Shown one piece after another: positions 24,171 through 34,379 of a stretch of DNA of 64,000 nucleotides. The position numbers and the translations under genes were made by a program. The notes below the pieces were generated by a model. It ran no database searches. It had not been told where the DNA came from and saw nothing but the letters and a program-made list of their open reading frames with translations. Within the stretch, counting starts at the first letter, position 1. The number at the start of each line of letters is the position of its first letter. The stretch is from Histidinibacterium aquaticum (lineage in GTDB: Bacteria; Pseudomonadota; Alphaproteobacteria; Rhodobacterales; Rhodobacteraceae), in the NCBI RefSeq assembly GCF_008710275.1, contig NZ_VYQE01000006.1:180126-244125 (forward strand), written 5' to 3'.

Positions 24171-26126
24171 ATGACAAACGGCTCCGACAACCTCGCGGCT
24201 TCCGACCAGCACGGCTTCTGGCACAGCGCCGACCGAGGTCTGTCATGGGTCTCGTTCGTCCTCACCGCGGCCGGCTCGATCGCCATCGTCGGCTTCATGG
24301 TGCTGATCGTCGCCGACGTCCTGCTCCGAAAATTCTTCTCGATGCCGCTCAACGGCGTCTCCGAATTCGTGGCCTATGCCATCGTCGCCTGCATCTTCTG
24401 CCAGCTGGGGGCGACGATCCGTCAGGGCCGCATGATCAACGCCGACTTCCTGATGGGCACCTGGGAGGAAACCCGCCCGCTGCTCGCCGAAGGGGCGAAG
24501 ATGATCTTCTACCTCATCGGCTTCCTGCTGATGATCCGCATCGTGATCTGGCTGGGGGAGGACGCCCTCACCTCCTACGAGCGCGGAGAATACTCAGGCG
24601 CCGTCGGAGCGTTCCAGCTGTCGCTCTGGCCCTTCAAGCTCGTCACCGCCATCGGGGCCTTCGTCGCGACCATCGAAACGGGGCGCGTCGCCGTGCTGAA
24701 CGGGGCGCGGATGCTGCACGAGTTGCGCGGGCCCGACCGGGTCGCCAACGGCCTGCTCGGCTTCCTGCTGCTCTGCCTGGCGGTCGTCGTCTTCGCCCTG
24801 GTGCTGGTCTACGGCGACCTCAGCCCGGTCCAGCTCGGGATCCTCGCCTTCATCGGCCTCTTCACCAGCGTCGCGCTCGGCATGCCCGTGGCCTTCGCGC
24901 TGATCGTGATGTCCTTCTTCGCGATCTGGGCGCTGCGCTTCAATCTCAACATCGCCGACAACGCGCTCGGCATCGCGGCCTCGAGCACCGTGCGCTCCTT
25001 CGAGTTCGGGGTGGTGCCGCTCTTCGTCATGATGGGCCTGATCCTCGACCGCGCCGACGTCGGCCGCGACGCCTTCCGCGTGGCGGTGGTGCTGCTGCAC
25101 AGGGTCCGTGGCGGATTGCCGAACGCCACCGTCGCGGCGAATGCCGTCTTCGCCGCGATCACCGGCTCCTCCATCGCATCGGCGGCGGTCTTCAGCCGGA
25201 TCGCCGTGCCGCCCATGGTCGAGTCGGGCTACACGCGCCGCTTCGCCGTGGGCGTGGTCGCTGGCTCCTCGGTGCTCGGGATGCTGATCCCGCCGAGCCT
25301 GCTGCTCATCATCTACGGTCTCGTGGCCGAGACCTCGATCGGCGCGCTCTTCCTCGCGGCGGTCGTGCCAGGGCTGGGGCTCGCGCTCTGCTTCGGGTTG
25401 CTGAACACCTTCCTGGTCACGGCCACGCCGGGCTTCACCGGCCGTCCGCAGCCCACGGCCGAGGCCGAGTCCATGACCGGCCGGGAGATGCTGCAGAGCC
25501 TCGCGCCAATCGCCTTCCTGATCTTCCTGGTGATGGGCGGCATCTACGGCGGCTTCTTCAGCCCGACCGAAGCCGGGGCCATCGGCGCCGCGGGCGCCTA
25601 CCTCATCGCGGCCCTGCGCCGCCGCCTCAACTGGGAGACGGTGAAGGGCGTCGTGCTCGAGACCGGCTACATCACCGCCGGCATCCTCTTCCTCATCATC
25701 GCGGCGAGCCTCTATTCGCGGATGCTGGCGCTCTCCTCGATCCCCAACGAGATGACCCAGTTCATCAGCTCGATGAACCTCTCGCTGATCGGCTTCTGCC
25801 TCGCCTACATCCTGCTGGTGATGATGCTGGGCATGATCCTCGACTCCGTGTCGATCCTGCTCATCGTCGTGCCGATCGCCATCCCGGTCGTCACGGCCTT
25901 CGGCGGCAACCCGGTCTGGTTCGGCGTGCTCACGATCATCGCCGTCGAGATCGGCCTGCTGACGCCACCCTTCGGCTTGTCGGTCTTCGTCGTGAAGGGC
26001 TCCCTGCCCGAGAAGTTCGCCACGCTCGGGGAAATCTTCACCGGCGTGGGGCCCTACGTCATCACCATGCTCCTCTTCACCGTGCTTCTCGTCTTCGTTC
26101 CCGAGATCGCACTGGTGCTCTTCTGA
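24171..26126 (+). CDS. TRAP transporter fused permease (DctQ-DctM)
   Basis: A 651-residue inner-membrane protein. Residues 1 to about 185 are the four-helix small DctQ subunit (FFSMPLNGVSEFVAYAIVAC type sequence). From about 195 the twelve-helix DctM subunit follows, with the conserved GMPVAFALIVMSFFAIWAL, a GSSIASAAVFSRIAVPPM region and MLIPPSLLLIIYGLVAETSI. It imports the DctP ligand using the Na+ gradient. The two subunits are separate in most classical systems but fused forms are well known. It is followed by the amidohydrolase gene after 11 bp. Confidence 0.9.
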   Translation: MTNGSDNLAASDQHGFWHSADRGLSWVSFVLTAAGSIAIVGFMVLIVADVLLRKFFSMPLNGVSEFVAYAIVACIFCQLGATIRQGRMINADFLMGTWEETRPLLAEGAKMIFYLIGFLLMIRIVIWLGEDALTSYERGEYSGAVGAFQLSLWPFKLVTAIGAFVATIETGRVAVLNGARMLHELRGPDRVANGLLGFLLLCLAVVVFALVLVYGDLSPVQLGILAFIGLFTSVALGMPVAFALIVMSFFAIWALRFNLNIADNALGIAASSTVRSFEFGVVPLFVMMGLILDRADVGRDAFRVAVVLLHRVRGGLPNATVAANAVFAAITGSSIASAAVFSRIAVPPMVESGYTRRFAVGVVAGSSVLGMLIPPSLLLIIYGLVAETSIGALFLAAVVPGLGLALCFGLLNTFLVTATPGFTGRPQPTAEAESMTGREMLQSLAPIAFLIFLVMGGIYGGFFSPTEAGAIGAAGAYLIAALRRRLNWETVKGVVLETGYITAGILFLIIAASLYSRMLALSSIPNEMTQFISSMNLSLIGFCLAYILLVMMLGMILDSVSILLIVVPIAIPVVTAFGGNPVWFGVLTIIAVEIGLLTPPFGLSVFVVKGSLPEKFATLGEIFTGVGPYVITMLLFTVLLVFVPEIALVLF

Positions 26127-26137
26127 AAGGTGCCGAC

Positions 26138-27493
26138 ATGAGCCGAACCCTCATCCGCAACGCCAACGTCGTAACCGTCGACCCCGACCTGAGGGACATC
26201 GACGGCGCAGACATCCTCATCGAGGACGACCGGATCCTCGAGGTCGGCCGTGGGCTGAGTGCAGGCGAAGCCGAGGTGATCGAGGCCGAGGGCATGATCG
26301 CGATGCCGGGCTTCGTGAACGCCCATATCCACACCTGGCAGACGGGCCTTCGGGGCGTCGCGGCCGACTGGACGATCAAGGAATACCTTCGCGCCATGCA
26401 TGCGGGCCTCGCCGGACATTTCGGCCCGGACGATATCCGGATCGGCAATCACATCGGCGCTCTGAACCAGATCAATTCCGGAACCACGACTCTCGCCGAC
26501 TGGTGCCACAACAACCCGACGCCGGATCACACCGATGCCGCCGTCGACGGGCTCGAAGCCTCGGGCATCCGTGCGGTCTTCCTGCACGGCTCTCCCAAGC
26601 CCGATCCCAAGCCGGGGCAGAAGCACTTCTCCGAGATCCCTATGCCGGCCGACGAGGTCCATCGCCTGCGCAACGGACGGCTTTCCTCCGACGACGGGCT
26701 GGTGACCCTGGGGCTGGCGGTGCTTGGCCCGCAGATGTCGGTCTGGGAGGTCTGCGAGGCGGACTTCAAGCTGGCGCATGACCTGGACCTGGTCGCCTCG
26801 ATGCACATCAGCGCCCAGCAGATGATGACCGACGACGGGTTTCAGCGGCTCGCCGCTGCCGGGCACCTGGGCTCCCGCGCCAACGTGGTCCACGGCAACG
26901 CCCTCGACGACCGGACGCTGTCCTTCCTCGTCGAGCACGGTGTGCAGTTCACCCTAACGCCGGAAGTCGAGCTTCAGATGGGCTTCGGCGATCCGCTGAC
27001 CTGCCGCCTGCGCCGTCTCGGCGGGGCAATCTCGCTGGGCAGCGACGTGGAGAGCGACATGACCGGCGACATGTTCGCCGTCACCCGCTTCGCGCTCCAG
27101 GCGGCGCGACACGAGGACAACCTCGTCGTGCGCGCAGAAACCGGTGCGGCGCCCGACACCATCACCATTCCCATGCGCGAGGCGATCGAATGGGCCACCA
27201 TGGGCGGCGCGCGGATGCTCGGACTGGAGAACAGGATCGGCAGCCTGACCCCCGGAAAGCAGGCGGACATCGTCCTGCTCGACGCGCGCCAGCTCAACAT
27301 GCATCCCGTCATCGATCCCGTCGCCTCGATCCTCTTCCACGCGGGGATCGGCAACGTCGACACGGTCATGATCGGCGGCAAGCTCCGCAAGTGGGGCGGC
27401 CGCCTCACCGACGCCCCCTCGGCCGCGCAGCTGGACGCCCTGGCGGAGTCCGGTCGCCGCATCCTCGCCGATCACGCCAAGAGCCTCGGCTGA
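26138..27493 (+). CDS. Amidohydrolase (TRZ/ATZ, cytosine-deaminase-like)
   Basis: A 451-residue metal-dependent hydrolase of the amidohydrolase superfamily. Metal ligands are visible in NAHIHTWQTG (His63, His65), a His in LVASMHISAQQ, a His in NVVHGNALDD and an Asp in LGSDVESD. The C-terminal MGGARMLGLENRIGSLTPGK region is typical. It removes an amino or other group from a ring or amide compound; the substrate is unknown. Start ATG 26138 has GAAAGG upstream. A long open frame continues in phase through the permease gene to 24134, but this upstream part is a shadow. Confidence 0.85.
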   Translation: MSRTLIRNANVVTVDPDLRDIDGADILIEDDRILEVGRGLSAGEAEVIEAEGMIAMPGFVNAHIHTWQTGLRGVAADWTIKEYLRAMHAGLAGHFGPDDIRIGNHIGALNQINSGTTTLADWCHNNPTPDHTDAAVDGLEASGIRAVFLHGSPKPDPKPGQKHFSEIPMPADEVHRLRNGRLSSDDGLVTLGLAVLGPQMSVWEVCEADFKLAHDLDLVASMHISAQQMMTDDGFQRLAAAGHLGSRANVVHGNALDDRTLSFLVEHGVQFTLTPEVELQMGFGDPLTCRLRRLGGAISLGSDVESDMTGDMFAVTRFALQAARHEDNLVVRAETGAAPDTITIPMREAIEWATMGGARMLGLENRIGSLTPGKQADIVLLDARQLNMHPVIDPVASILFHAGIGNVDTVMIGGKLRKWGGRLTDAPSAAQLDALAESGRRILADHAKSLG

Positions 27494-27572
27494 GCCGGGA
27501 ACGCCGGGCGATCCGGCACAGTTTCGGCGGAGGCGGTTGCGTCTCCGCCGCCCCTGACCGGAGTCCGCTGCC

Positions 27573-28322
27573 TTGGAGCTAGCCCCCTCGATCCTGACCC
27601 TGATGGCCCTCGTCCTCTTCCTGGGCGGTGCCATGAAGGGCGCGACCGGGGTCGGGCTGCCGATCATCGCGGTCCCGGTCCTGGCCATCTACCTGCCGTT
27701 GCCGCTGGCCATCGCGGTGATCGTCGTGCCCGGGCTCGTCACCAACGGCTGGCAGATGTGGCGCCACCGAAGCGACCGGCCCTCCCGCGAGACGATGATG
27801 TCGATCCCGCTCGGCACCACGGTGGGCACGGCGGTCGGCGTCTGGCTGCTGGCCTCCCTGCCCGCCCGCTACCTCGACCTGGGCGTCGCGCTGGCTGTCG
27901 GCATCTTCCTGGCTTCCCGGCTCGCGCGTCCGGACTGGCGGGTGAGCGAGGAGCTCGGTCGCCGGCTCGCGCCGCCGGCGATGTTCTTCACCGGCCTGAC
28001 GCAGGCCGCCACGGGCATCTCCGGGCCGGTGGTCGTGATGTACTGGTCGAGCCTGGGCCTCTCGCGCGAGGCCTTCATCTTCGGCGTCTCGCTGGTTTTC
28101 TTCGTGGCCGGTGTCCTGCAGTGGATCGGCATGGTCATCGCGGGCCTCTTCGGCTGGCACGAGCTCTGGCTGAGCCTGCTGGCCGTGGCGCCCTCGACGC
28201 TGGGGATCCCCTTCGGCGAATGGCTGGCGCGGCGGCTGAACATGGTCTGGTTCAACCGCATCATCCTCGCCACCCTGGCGGTGATGGCGGTGCAGCTGGT
28301 GCTCTCCGCGCTGCCGGCCTGA
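27573..28322 (+). CDS. Sulfite exporter TauE/SafE family protein
   Basis: A 249-residue membrane protein with about eight helices in the two-repeat TSUP pattern: GGAMKGATGVGLPIIAVPVL near the N-terminus and GLTQAATGISGPVVVMYW in the second half. TSUP proteins move sulfite, sulfoacetate or other small organic anions across the inner membrane. The start is TTG 27573 with GGAG upstream. It lies 79 bp after the amidohydrolase gene and may export a product of that pathway; a sulfonate substrate is possible but not shown. Confidence 0.8.
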   Translation: MELAPSILTLMALVLFLGGAMKGATGVGLPIIAVPVLAIYLPLPLAIAVIVVPGLVTNGWQMWRHRSDRPSRETMMSIPLGTTVGTAVGVWLLASLPARYLDLGVALAVGIFLASRLARPDWRVSEELGRRLAPPAMFFTGLTQAATGISGPVVVMYWSSLGLSREAFIFGVSLVFFVAGVLQWIGMVIAGLFGWHELWLSLLAVAPSTLGIPFGEWLARRLNMVWFNRIILATLAVMAVQLVLSALPA

Positions 28323-28391
28323 CGCCGCCCGGCCAATCGGCGACCCGCCGTCGCCTCTTGACCCGCCCGCGGTTCCCTCCACTTTGCGCGC

Positions 28392-29162
28392 ATGTTCCCG
28401 ATCCGCGACCACAATCCCTCGCAGTCCACGCCGGTCGTGGTCTTCGCGCTCATCGCAATCAACGTCGCGGTCTTCCTCTACGATCTCGTCGCGGTCCAAT
28501 CGACCGCCGAACTCAGCCGCTTCTATGCCCGCTACGCGCTGGTTCCCGCCTTCATCAGCCAGGGCGAGGGGCTGACCGGCATCGTCACGCACATGTTCCT
28601 GCACGGCGGGATCATGCATCTCGCGGGCAACATGCTCTTCCTCTGGGTCTTCGGCGACAACCTGGAGGACGAGATGGGGCACGTCGGCTTCCTGCTCTTC
28701 TACCTCGCGAGCGGCTTCGCGGCGGGCTTCGCGCAGTACATCGGCGCGCCCTTCAGCCAGGTGCCGATGGTGGGCGCCTCGGGGGCCATCGCCGGGGTCA
28801 TGGGAGGCTACCTCCTGCTCTTTCCCAAGGCCAAGATCGACGTCTTCATCTTCCTGATCATCATCATCCGGATCATCCCGGTGCCCGCCTGGATCATGCT
28901 GCTGATCTGGTTCGGGCTGCAGGTGATCAACGGCGTCTCCGCCGATCTCTACGCGGGCGGCACGGCCTACTGGGCGCACGCCGGCGGCTTCGTGGCGGGA
29001 CTCGCGCTGACGGTGCCGCTCTGGCTCCGGCTCGGGGCGCAGGCCTTCTGGGAGCGGAGCCACGGGCATCCGCCGCACCCGGAGGCGCAATATTCCTTCA
29101 AGCGGACCTCGGTGCCCACGGTGCAACGCCGTCCGCGCCGTCGCGGGCCCTGGGGCCGCTGA
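28392..29162 (+). CDS. Rhomboid family intramembrane serine protease
   Basis: A 256-residue protein with six to seven helices. The catalytic Ser130 is in VGASGAIAG and His196 in YWAHAGGFVAG. HGGIMHLAGNMLFLW carries the oxyanion-site His/Asn. It cuts membrane proteins within the bilayer. A basic C-terminal tail (RRPRRRGPWGR) stays in the cytoplasm. It seems to be a stand-alone gene, convergent with the inositol-phosphatase-like gene with 3 bp between. Confidence 0.9.
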   Translation: MFPIRDHNPSQSTPVVVFALIAINVAVFLYDLVAVQSTAELSRFYARYALVPAFISQGEGLTGIVTHMFLHGGIMHLAGNMLFLWVFGDNLEDEMGHVGFLLFYLASGFAAGFAQYIGAPFSQVPMVGASGAIAGVMGGYLLLFPKAKIDVFIFLIIIIRIIPVPAWIMLLIWFGLQVINGVSADLYAGGTAYWAHAGGFVAGLALTVPLWLRLGAQAFWERSHGHPPHPEAQYSFKRTSVPTVQRRPRRRGPWGR

Positions 29163-29165
29163 GGC

Positions 29166-29954
29166 TCAGCCCTCGCGGATGATCTTGGAGAAGCGGTCGA
29201 AGGTGCCTTCGTTCGCGCAGATGATCTCGCCGTCGTCGAAGATGTCGCCCTCGGGGTCTATCGCGCCGACGAACCCGCCTGCCTCGCGGACGATGACGAT
29301 TCCGGCGGCCATGTCCCAGGGGTGCAGCCGCCGCTCCCAGAAACCCTCGTAGCGGCCGGCGGCCACGTAGGCGATGTCGAGCGAGGCCGCCCCGAAACGG
29401 CGCACGCCCGCACAGGTCGGCATGAGGCGGCCGAGGTCCTTGAGCGTCGCCGGCAGGTCCGAGCGACCGCCGAAGGGCAGCCCGGTGGCGAAGAGGCTCT
29501 CGATCATCTTGTGGCGGCCCGAGACGCGCAGGCGCATCTGGTTCAACCAGGCCCCCTCGCCCTTTTCGGCGTGAAAGAGCTCGTCCTTCACGGGATCGTA
29601 GATCACACCCGAGACGATCTGGCCCTTGTGCTCCAGCGCGATCGAGATCGCCCAGTGCGGGAGTCCGTGCAGGAAGTTCGTCGTGCCGTCCAGCGGATCG
29701 ACGATCCAGCGGCGGGTCGGATCCTCGCCCGCCTCCTCGCCGCCTTCCTCGCCCCAGAAGCCGTAGGTCGGGCGCGCCTCGCGCAGGGCCTCGCGGATCA
29801 GCCGCTCCGCTTCGCGGTCGGCGCGCGTGACGAAGTCGCCGGGCCCCTTGGCCGAGACCTGCAGGTTCTCGATCTCGCCGAAGTCCTTCAGCAACCCGCG
29901 GCCGGCGCGGCGGGCGGTCTTCATCATCACGTTGAGATTGGCGGAAAAGGCCAT
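29166..29954 (-). CDS. Inositol monophosphatase family protein
   Basis: A 262-residue Mg2+-dependent phosphatase. The metal sites are clear: GEEGGEE (about 68-74), [12 protein letters not shown] (Asp86, Asp89) and, near the end, [18 protein letters not shown]. Bacterial members (SuhB-like) hydrolyse inositol phosphate or related sugar phosphates, and some act in ribosome assembly. The start ATG 29954 ([10 protein letters not shown]) matches the family beginning; the frame to 30086 is an extension into the uvrB promoter region. Confidence 0.9.
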   Translation of the reverse strand: MAFSANLNVMMKTARRAGRGLLKDFGEIENLQVSAKGPGDFVTRADREAERLIREALREARPTYGFWGEEGGEEAGEDPTRRWIVDPLDGTTNFLHGLPHWAISIALEHKGQIVSGVIYDPVKDELFHAEKGEGAWLNQMRLRVSGRHKMIESLFATGLPFGGRSDLPATLKDLGRLMPTCAGVRRFGAASLDIAYVAAGRYEGFWERRLHPWDMAAGIVIVREAGGFVGAIDPEGDIFDDGEIICANEGTFDRFSKIIREG

Positions 29955-30118
29955 GGGGGCAGCGGCTCCTTGCGCGGTCAGGCGGCCCCTATAGGCAAGG
30001 TGCGCAGTCGGGGCAAGGTCGCGCACCCTCACTGCCGACGCCACGCTGTCGGGAGCCGCCCTTGAAGCCCGGCGGGTTTGCCTCAATCTACCCTCAAGGC
30101 CGCACCACCGGAGCCCAG

Positions 30119-32314
<2,196 letters not shown>

Positions 32315-32332
32315 TCGCCCGGGCGGCGGCGT

Positions 32333-32602
32333 CTAGCGCTTGATCGCCGCCACGATGGCAAGGACGATCGCCGCCCCTATGGCTCCCACGATCAGCAGCA
32401 GTATCAGTCCTCCTGCCGCCAGCGCACCGACCCCGAGCAGCGCCAGGATGAACGGGCTCGCCAGGGCCGCGATGACGCCGACGAGAACATAGAGCCCCTT
32501 GTTGCCGCCCGAGACCAGCGCCGCCAGGTAGCCCGCGATGACGCCGACGATGATCAGCAGAATGATCGCGATGATGCCGAGACCTTCCAGAAAGCCTTCC
32601 AT
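32333..32602 (-). CDS. Small hydrophobic membrane protein
   Basis: An 89-residue protein with three to four membrane helices separated by Gly, and one short loop VSGGNKGLYV. The pattern recalls GlsB/YeaQ/YmgE-type small membrane proteins but is not a firm match. A GAGGACAC ribosome site precedes ATG 32602. It is monocistronic and convergent with uvrB. Function unknown. Confidence 0.6.
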   Translation of the reverse strand: MEGFLEGLGIIAIILLIIVGVIAGYLAALVSGGNKGLYVLVGVIAALASPFILALLGVGALAAGGLILLLIVGAIGAAIVLAIVAAIKR

Positions 32603-32735
32603 GTGTCCTCACTTCGCTCCGGCGGCCCTCGGGCCGCGTTTCATCGAGGCCGAGTCTAGGCGCATCGGATCGGCGACGCCACGCCGACCTCGCACGATGC
32701 TTGCGCTCGACTGACGGCCGGGTCACTCGGGTCAC

Positions 32736-33203
32736 ATGCGAGCCATCTGTCTTCTCGGCGCCGCGGTCCGCCCCGACGGCCCCTCCCCCGCCCTCCGTCG
32801 GCGCGCGGAGCATGCGGCGATGCTCTGGCAATCGGACCGCTCGCAGGTCGTTCTCGCCTGCGGCGGGGCCGGGAACGGCAGGGTCACCGAGGCCGAAGCG
32901 GCGGCGCGGCTCCTCGGCGAGGGCGGCGTGCCGGAGGACGCGATCCTGCTGGAGAGCCGGTCGCGGACGACCTGGGAGAACCTCCTCTTCGGGCGGCCGA
33001 TCCTGCAAGAGATCGGCGCGACCAGCTTGGTCATCGTCACGGACCCCGACCACCTCCCGCGCGCGCGGCTGGTTGCCGCGAAGCTCGGATTGACGGCGAC
33101 CGGCAGCGCGCCGAGCGGACCACGCCCCGCAACAGCGCGTCTCAAGGGGCTCCTGAGAGAGGGGCCCGCGCTCCTCGTCTATGCGCTTCGGCCGAGAGCC
33201 TGA
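32736..33203 (+). CDS. YdcF/DUF218 family protein
   Basis: A 155-residue protein of the ElyC/SanA/YdcF group: LLGAAVRPDGPSPALRRRAE at the start, then VLACGGAGNGRVTEAEAAA, the conserved LESRSRTTWENLLF and the acidic LVIVTDPDHLPRARL. Family members in other bacteria affect cell-envelope polysaccharide or bind S-adenosylmethionine. The version here is short, without membrane helices, so probably cytoplasmic. The last residues show no added domain. Confidence 0.75.
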   Translation: MRAICLLGAAVRPDGPSPALRRRAEHAAMLWQSDRSQVVLACGGAGNGRVTEAEAAARLLGEGGVPEDAILLESRSRTTWENLLFGRPILQEIGATSLVIVTDPDHLPRARLVAAKLGLTATGSAPSGPRPATARLKGLLREGPALLVYALRPRA

Positions 33204-33247
33204 ACGCTTAACCCCGGTTTAACTCTGGACGCGCGAAACTGCCGGCC

Positions 33248-33919
33248 ATGTTCGGTTTCAAGTGTCTTCCCCTTCTGCTCGCGGTGCTCCTCGTCGCCGC
33301 CCCGCTTCAGGCGGGCCCATGGGTGCGCGAACGGGGGGCGCTGTTTCTCTCCTTCGGGGCGAACGTCGCCTTGACCGATGCCGCGACGCGGCCGGTGCAC
33401 ACCGATCCGACGCTCTACCTGGAGTACGGGTTGAGCGAGCGGGTGACCGTCGGCTTCGACCTCTACGTCGCGAACGGCGACCAGGAGGAGACCGCCCAGG
33501 CCTTTCTCCGGTTGCCGCTTGCCGCGGGCGATACCCCGGTCGCCGCCACGCTCACTTACGGTCTGCGTCACGACCGTCTCCGGGCGAGCCTGGAAGAGAT
33601 CGCGAGGCTCGGGGTCTCGACCGGGCGCACGCTCCCCAAGGGCTGGCTCGCGGCAGATGCCTCGGCCATCCTCGTCGTCGGAGAGAACCGCCGGGAGGGC
33701 AAGCTCGACCTGACCTGGGGCCGTGACATCGGCGAGCGCTGGACCGGCGTCCTGCAGCTGCAGACCGGAATCGGCACCGCCGGCGACGCCTACGCCAAGG
33801 CCGCCCCTGCCCTGCTCTACGACCTGCGTCCCGGGACCAGACTGGAGATCGGCCTCGTCCAGGCGCTCACTGGCGACCTCGGCACCGGCCTCCGCCTCGC
33901 CACATGGTGGGAGTTCTGA
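33248..33919 (+). CDS. Predicted outer-membrane or periplasmic protein, unknown
   Basis: A 223-residue protein with a clear signal peptide (about residues 1-22, cleavage after QAG or LQA). The mature part has alternating hydrophobic strands (VTVGFDLYVANG, GTRLEIGLVQALTGDLGTGL) and ends in an aromatic residue (TWWEF), which fits a small beta-barrel. I cannot name a family. It lies between the YdcF-like gene and the tRNA-Ala gene, outside the island. Confidence 0.65.
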   Translation: MFGFKCLPLLLAVLLVAAPLQAGPWVRERGALFLSFGANVALTDAATRPVHTDPTLYLEYGLSERVTVGFDLYVANGDQEETAQAFLRLPLAAGDTPVAATLTYGLRHDRLRASLEEIARLGVSTGRTLPKGWLAADASAILVVGENRREGKLDLTWGRDIGERWTGVLQLQTGIGTAGDAYAKAAPALLYDLRPGTRLEIGLVQALTGDLGTGLRLATWWEF

Positions 33920-33971
33920 GCGGCCGCGCTGCTTGACACCGCCCCGGACGCGGTCCAAATAGCGACCCGTT

Positions 33972-34047
<76 letters not shown>

Positions 34048-34379
34048 AATCCTCCTCGCAAGCCCTTGTTTATTATGGACTAATTCCGATCGAGCGCATC
34101 TTTCGGGCCATTTTTGGGGCCACCTGTGCCGAACCACCTGCCAAGTGCGCCCTCCCTGCAACATCGTCGAGACCGGCAACGAGAGTTGGCGCTTCAAGAC
34201 CCGCTGGCCCGATCCGTCTGCGCGACTTGGAGGCTACGCCGCCTCGGGCCAGCTACCCGAGCTCGAGCGGGTCATTATTGGACGCCGATAGGGGGTCAAA
34301 CATGGACGCCCATTGACATTCATCACCCGTGCCCACTTCCAGATCGCTGTCGGGGCTCTGCGCCCTCTGAGGCGACGTC
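34048..34379. other. Island edge, no intact gene
   Basis: These 332 bases between tRNA-Ala and the GH42 gene contain no full gene. The first 100 bases are AT-richer and carry no recognised feature; then comes the istB fragment and IS21-type end described separately. No integrase gene remains. Confidence 0.6.
34151..34318 (+). pseudogene. IS21-family remnant: istB 3' fragment and IS right end
   Basis: From about 34157 the frame reads CNIVETGNESWRFKTRW, which matches the C-terminal signature of IstB ATPases (HIVETGNES-RF), and runs to TAG at 34289-34291. Directly after it the repeat TGGACGCC occurs twice (34279-34286 and 34303-34310), and the block ends TTGACA at 34313-34318, as IS21-type ends do (TG...CA). 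The rest of the element, including istA, is missing. Recognition of the signature is from memory. Confidence 0.65.

Noticed and set aside
24134..27493. A single 1119-codon open frame running through the TRAP permease into the amidohydrolase
   Set aside because: The upstream part is Arg/His/Pro-rich out-of-frame translation of the permease gene. Only the section from 26138 on shows family motifs.
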